Source: JAEUSE01 sp964648985 (lineage in GTDB: Bacteria; Patescibacteriota; Doudnabacteria; UBA920). Taken from it: a stretch of 64,000 bases of DNA. The DNA lies in contig CAZYMS010000001.1 in the NCBI GenBank assembly GCA_964648985.1, positions 37,022 to 101,021 of the forward strand. Reading direction: 5' to 3'. This document shows, in pieces, positions 61,995 to 64,000 of the stretch; the first letter of the stretch is position 1, and every line of letters starts with the position of its first letter. The position numbers and the translations under genes were made by a program. The notes beneath the pieces are model-generated. The model was not told where the DNA came from, did no database searches, and saw nothing but the letters and a program-made list of their open reading frames with translations.

Positions 61995-62918
61995 TTATTT
62001 CAATCGCTCTATCATTTGCGCTACACGGGTTTTATTTTGTTCTTGTTGGCTTGTCTCTTCGCTCTTGGCTATCTCCTTGTATTTTGTTTCCGATGTTGTC
62101 AAATCTACCTCAATAATGTCTTCAATTTTTGAAGAACTTCCATCAGGTTTGAATACAGTTTTGCGCTTCCCTATTGTTTCCTCCCATCGTGCTCGTTCAG
62201 CAAGCTTCGCTTGGTACTTGGCTTGGAGCGCCGCATTGTTGGCGTCTTCGGCTAATGCAGTCTCGGCTTGTCTAAGTTTTAGTAGATTATGGTCTGATAC
62301 GGGCGCATTCAGCTGGTGACCTAGTCTGTTGGCCTCGAGCTGCAGTATATTCTCATATGCAGCAACCATACGCGATCCAACACCTTGGGCTCTTACACCC
62401 GTCATAAGGTCTAAGTTCCATACGTAGGCATATGGTGAGCTGGCATCGATAATAAAATTTGCTTCAGCAATAATCCGTCCAGTTATATCTTCAGCGAATA
62501 GACGGTATCCTCGTCGGCCTGGTGTATCATTAACAACAAGAGTTTCTATAACCACTTCTTCATTTTGCGAAGTCCTTGTTATGTACTTGGGACCAACAAT
62601 AAGACTTTCTCGTTCCTGCTCGCTACTGTAGAGGGCGCTCATTAAGTCATGGATTTCTTTTAGTCGTTCTTTAAACTCTGGTAGTATCTCCATGTCCTTC
62701 AGCTTCAATTTGGTCTCTTGTGTTCCAACCGAAGGTTTGATCTCTTGTGGGTTTTGTTCATCTACCGAGAGTGCCTCCGCAGGTTTTGGTGTAGATGACT
62801 GAGTTTCCCCCTCTTTCTCAGGCATCAATTTTTCGTCTCTCGGCTTTTGATCTGGTAATTGTGCCATTTCATGTCCTATAGATATAATGTCTGAACCAAT
62901 ACCAAATTTTTTTAGCAT
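61995..62918 (-). CDS. Hypothetical protein with GNAT-like motif and charged coiled-coil tail
   Basis: 307 residues. The N-terminal 70 are disordered and charged. A central beta-rich part (about 105-190) has PGRRGYRLFAEDITGRIIAEANFIID and VWNLDLMTGVRAQGVGSRMVAAYENILQLEANRLG; RAQGVGSRMV resembles the acetyl-CoA loop (Q/RxxGxG/A) of GNAT enzymes. The C-terminal third is helical and highly charged (ALQAKYQAKLAERARWEETIGKR). It may belong with the decayed gene just downstream on the same strand. Function unknown. Confidence 0.65.
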   Translation of the reverse strand: MLKKFGIGSDIISIGHEMAQLPDQKPRDEKLMPEKEGETQSSTPKPAEALSVDEQNPQEIKPSVGTQETKLKLKDMEILPEFKERLKEIHDLMSALYSSEQERESLIVGPKYITRTSQNEEVVIETLVVNDTPGRRGYRLFAEDITGRIIAEANFIIDASSPYAYVWNLDLMTGVRAQGVGSRMVAAYENILQLEANRLGHQLNAPVSDHNLLKLRQAETALAEDANNAALQAKYQAKLAERARWEETIGKRKTVFKPDGSSSKIEDIIEVDLTTSETKYKEIAKSEETSQQEQNKTRVAQMIERLK

Positions 62919-62974
62919 ACAATAAATTTTTGAGAGGGCGGATTATCTTTAACGTAGCAATAATATCTTATCAT

Positions 62975-63011
62975 AAAGAAAAAACATCACGAATTGTGAT
63001 GTTTTTTCTTT
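62975..63011. terminator. Strong hairpin terminator beside the structured element
   Basis: AAAGAAAAAACATCAC / GTGATGTTTTTTCTTT, 16 bp perfect stem with a GAATT loop. On the minus strand it directly follows the structured element at 63012-63166. Confidence 0.9.
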
Positions 63012-63166
63012 GGAGCGGGTAAGGGGAGTCGGTCACCCACGGTGGACTTTTCCCTGCAAAGCCAGGATAAAGTCTCACCTAACGCGACCCCGCCGCTATT
63101 TCATGCTCCAAGTATTCGCATGAAATTCTGCTGGTAGCAGAACGCTTTTTTCGATTCCCCTTACCC
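63012..63166 (-). ncRNA. Multi-hairpin element with tRNA-Gly-like ends, candidate noncoding RNA
   Basis: On the minus strand, GGGTAAGGGGAATCG (63166-63152) pairs with CGACTCCCCTTACCC (63031-63017), closing a region with several hairpins: TTCTGC/GCAGAA, ATTTCATGC/GCATGAAAT, CCTG/CAGG inside ACTTT/AAAGT, and CCACC/GGGTG. The 3' arm is a near copy of the 3' end of tRNA-Gly (T arm, acceptor and CCA). A strong terminator follows. Not a match that I recognise to tmRNA, SRP RNA, 6S RNA or RNase P RNA. Confidence 0.45.
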
Positions 63167-63173
63167 TATTTTT

Positions 63174-63212
63174 CCAACATAAAACCCCCCGTAGAGGAGG
63201 GTCTTATGTTGG
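63174..63212. other. Hairpin at the 3' end of tRNA-Gly
   Basis: CCAACATAAAACCC / GGGTCTTATGTTGG stem (one mismatch) that includes the CCA of tRNA-Gly. It could be a terminator or processing signal. Confidence 0.5.
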
Positions 63213-63283
63213 AGCGGGTAAGGGGAATCGAACCCCTATCCCCTCCTTGGCAAGGAGGAGTTCTACCATTGAACCATACCCGC
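63210..63283 (-). tRNA. tRNA-Gly (anticodon GCC)
   Basis: Acceptor GCGGGTA/TACCCGC, anticodon stem CCTCC/GGAGG around TTGCCAA (GCC), T arm AGGGG/CCCCT, discriminator T and an encoded CCA. Confidence 0.95.
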
Positions 63284-63305
63284 TCGTATATTCGAGCTAT
63301 GTAAT

Positions 63306-63358
63306 CTACAAATAACAAAATAATAATACCATATTTTGGATTTGTTATTTGTTTTTTG
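63306..63358. repeat. Word-type inverted repeat between tRNA-Gly and tRNA-Phe
   Basis: CTACAAATAACAAAATAATA and, on the other strand, CAAATAACAAATCCAAAATA. Confidence 0.7.
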
Positions 63359-63361
63359 CAG

Positions 63362-63436
63362 TGGTGCCTCGGCTCAGAATCGAACTGAGTACGCAAGCCT
63401 CTTCAGGGCTTCGCTCTACCAATGAGCTACCGAGGC
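63362..63436 (-). tRNA. tRNA-Phe (anticodon GAA)
   Basis: Acceptor GCCTCGG/CCGAGGC, D arm GCTC/GAGC, anticodon stem AAGCC/GGCTT around CTGAAGA (GAA), T arm CTCAG/CTGAG, discriminator A and an encoded CCA. Confidence 0.92.
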
Positions 63437-63444
63437 TGATTGAG

Positions 63445-63510
63445 CTAAAAGTCTGAAAGTTCGTAAAGGGTGTCGCTGCTATATAAACTTTATGGACTTT
63501 ATAACTTTAG
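63445..63510. repeat. Word-type inverted repeat between tRNA-Phe and tRNA-Val
   Basis: CTAAAAGTCTGAAAGTTCGT and, on the other strand, CTAAAGTTATAAAGTCCATA, built from 'AAAGTC' words. Confidence 0.8.
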
Positions 63511-63519
63511 ACTAAGGTC

Positions 63520-63595
63520 TGGTGGACGGTACAGGACTCGAACCTGTGACATCTTCGGTGTAAACGAAGCGCTCTACCAACTGAGCTAACCGTCC
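63520..63595 (-). tRNA. tRNA-Val (anticodon UAC)
   Basis: Acceptor GGACGGT/ACCGTCC, D arm GCTC/GAGC, anticodon stem CTTCG/CGAAG around TTTACAC (TAC), T arm ACAGG/CCTGT, discriminator A and an encoded CCA. Confidence 0.95.
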
Positions 63596-63597
63596 CT

Positions 63598-63698
63598 ACT
63601 TCGCTGAAGCTACGTAAGGCGAGCCATACGTGTTTTAGCATCTTACTGCAATTCTTGTCCGACGTAGCTTTAGCAAAGTCGGAAGCTAACCGTCCCGG
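63598..63698. repeat. Inverted repeat upstream of tRNA-Val, with a copied tRNA fragment
   Basis: CTTCGCTGAAGCTACGTAAG and, on the other strand, CTTTGCTAAAGCTACGTCGG. The right end adds AGCTAACCGTCCC (63685-63697), a second copy of the 5' end of tRNA-Val. Confidence 0.75.
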
Positions 63699-63809
63699 TG
63701 GGGTCAAATTGCTTTGATACTATAACAAAACCAAATAAAAAAATCAACCGTACTACTTGAATAAAATAGCAACTATAGGTATAATTGGTAGGCAAATTTA
63801 TATTTTTGA

Positions 63810-63896
63810 GCCCAGGTGGCGGAACTGGTATACGCGCTACCTTGAGGTGGTAGTGGTCGCAAGGCCGTGGAGGTTCGAGTCCTCTCCTGGGCACCA
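63810..63896 (+). tRNA. tRNA-Leu (anticodon GAG)
   Basis: Acceptor GCCCAGG/CCTGGGC, anticodon stem CTACC/GGTAG around TTGAGGT (GAG), long variable arm, T arm GGAGG/CCTCT, discriminator A and an encoded CCA. Confidence 0.95.
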
Positions 63897-63936
63897 CAAG
63901 AAAAGGCTTACTGTTTCAGTAAGCCTTTTCTTGTGG
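63894..63936 (+). terminator. Terminator of tRNA-Leu(GAG)
   Basis: ACAAGAAAAGGCTTACTG / CAGTAAGCCTTTTCTTGT, 18 bp perfect stem with a TTT loop. Confidence 0.92.
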
Positions 63937-63961
63937 TCTAGTAAGGACGAGAAAAGGAATG

Positions 63962-64000
63962 GTCCTGGCTTTGCAGGAATACGGTGCGAATACTTGGAGC
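63962..64000 (+). other. Partial second copy of motifs from the 63.1 kb structured element
   Basis: TCCTGGCTTTGCAGG and TGCGAATACTTGGAGC both also occur on the minus strand of 63012-63166, but in the opposite order. The element runs off the window. It lies downstream of tRNA-Leu(GAG) on the same strand, as the first copy lies downstream of tRNA-Gly. Confidence 0.6.

Noticed and set aside
63012..63166. tmRNA
   Set aside because: The 3' end is tRNA-like, but the 5' end lacks the conserved tmRNA start and there is no tag reading frame or pseudoknot series.
63166..63396. Small minus-strand proteins in the tRNA cluster
   Set aside because: The frames overlap the tRNA genes and encode translated tRNA sequence such as YERVWFNGRTPPCQGG.

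Overview
The window looks like a chromosomal segment from a member of the Candidate Phyla Radiation (Patescibacteria). This is judged from gene content and style only: small core genes, long runs of secreted Ser/Thr-rich proteins with C-terminal membrane anchors, PaaX/Cas2-like orphan regulators, a TrmB-type regulator, a tRNA-Ile(UAU), and A/T-rich 'word-like' inverted repeats between genes. TAG, TGA and TAA all end well-recognised genes, so the code is standard. No rRNA, CRISPR array or complete transposon was seen. A 100-N assembly gap (28548-28647) lies inside the largest gene.

Layout. 1-9.8 kb: the end of a surface protein, rpsT, a DinB-like protein, a RhuM-Fic toxin-like protein, membrane proteins, polA, pilB and a degenerate DHH protein. 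10-14.8 kb (+): tsaE, a VanW protein, ruvB, a bacterial PH-domain protein and a mannose-1-phosphate guanylyltransferase. 14.8-19.7 kb (-): a YbaK deacylase, then recF, dnaN and dnaA with candidate origin sequences on both sides of dnaA. 19.7-39.8 kb (-): a 20 kb cell-surface island with a giant (>3,200 residue) fibre protein carrying a peptidase S74 chaperone domain, an HTH protein, two membrane-anchored cohesin-like proteins, a dockerin protein, three DUF916-like anchored proteins and two secreted proteins that may be their partners. 39.9-42.7 kb (+): the classic rpmH-rnpA-yidD-yidC-jag cluster followed by a PaaX-like gene.

42.8-64 kb: PBP1A with Ig-like domains, tyrS, ruvC, yebC, a TrmB regulator, a secreted protein with a structured 5' leader, a spermidine-synthase/GNAT fusion, an FBP-type zinc-finger gene, a second PaaX-like gene next to two large palindromes, rsmI, gyrA, an MBL-fold protein, rpsA with a structured leader, seven tRNA genes, a secreted lysozyme-like protein and two decayed genes.

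The ancestral order rpmH <- oriC -> dnaA seems to be preserved, but the surface island now separates the two halves. The island reads as an attachment apparatus: a large adhesive fibre, anchored cohesins facing a dockerin, and DUF916-like anchors next to small secreted proteins. The least explained signals are the family of intergenic inverted repeats built from short degenerate words (some supply the ends of proteins), a palindromic repeat inserted in frame in polA, a pair of 36-40 bp palindromes by a PaaX-like gene, a multi-hairpin element downstream of tRNA-Gly with parts recurring downstream of tRNA-Leu, and two structured mRNA leaders.
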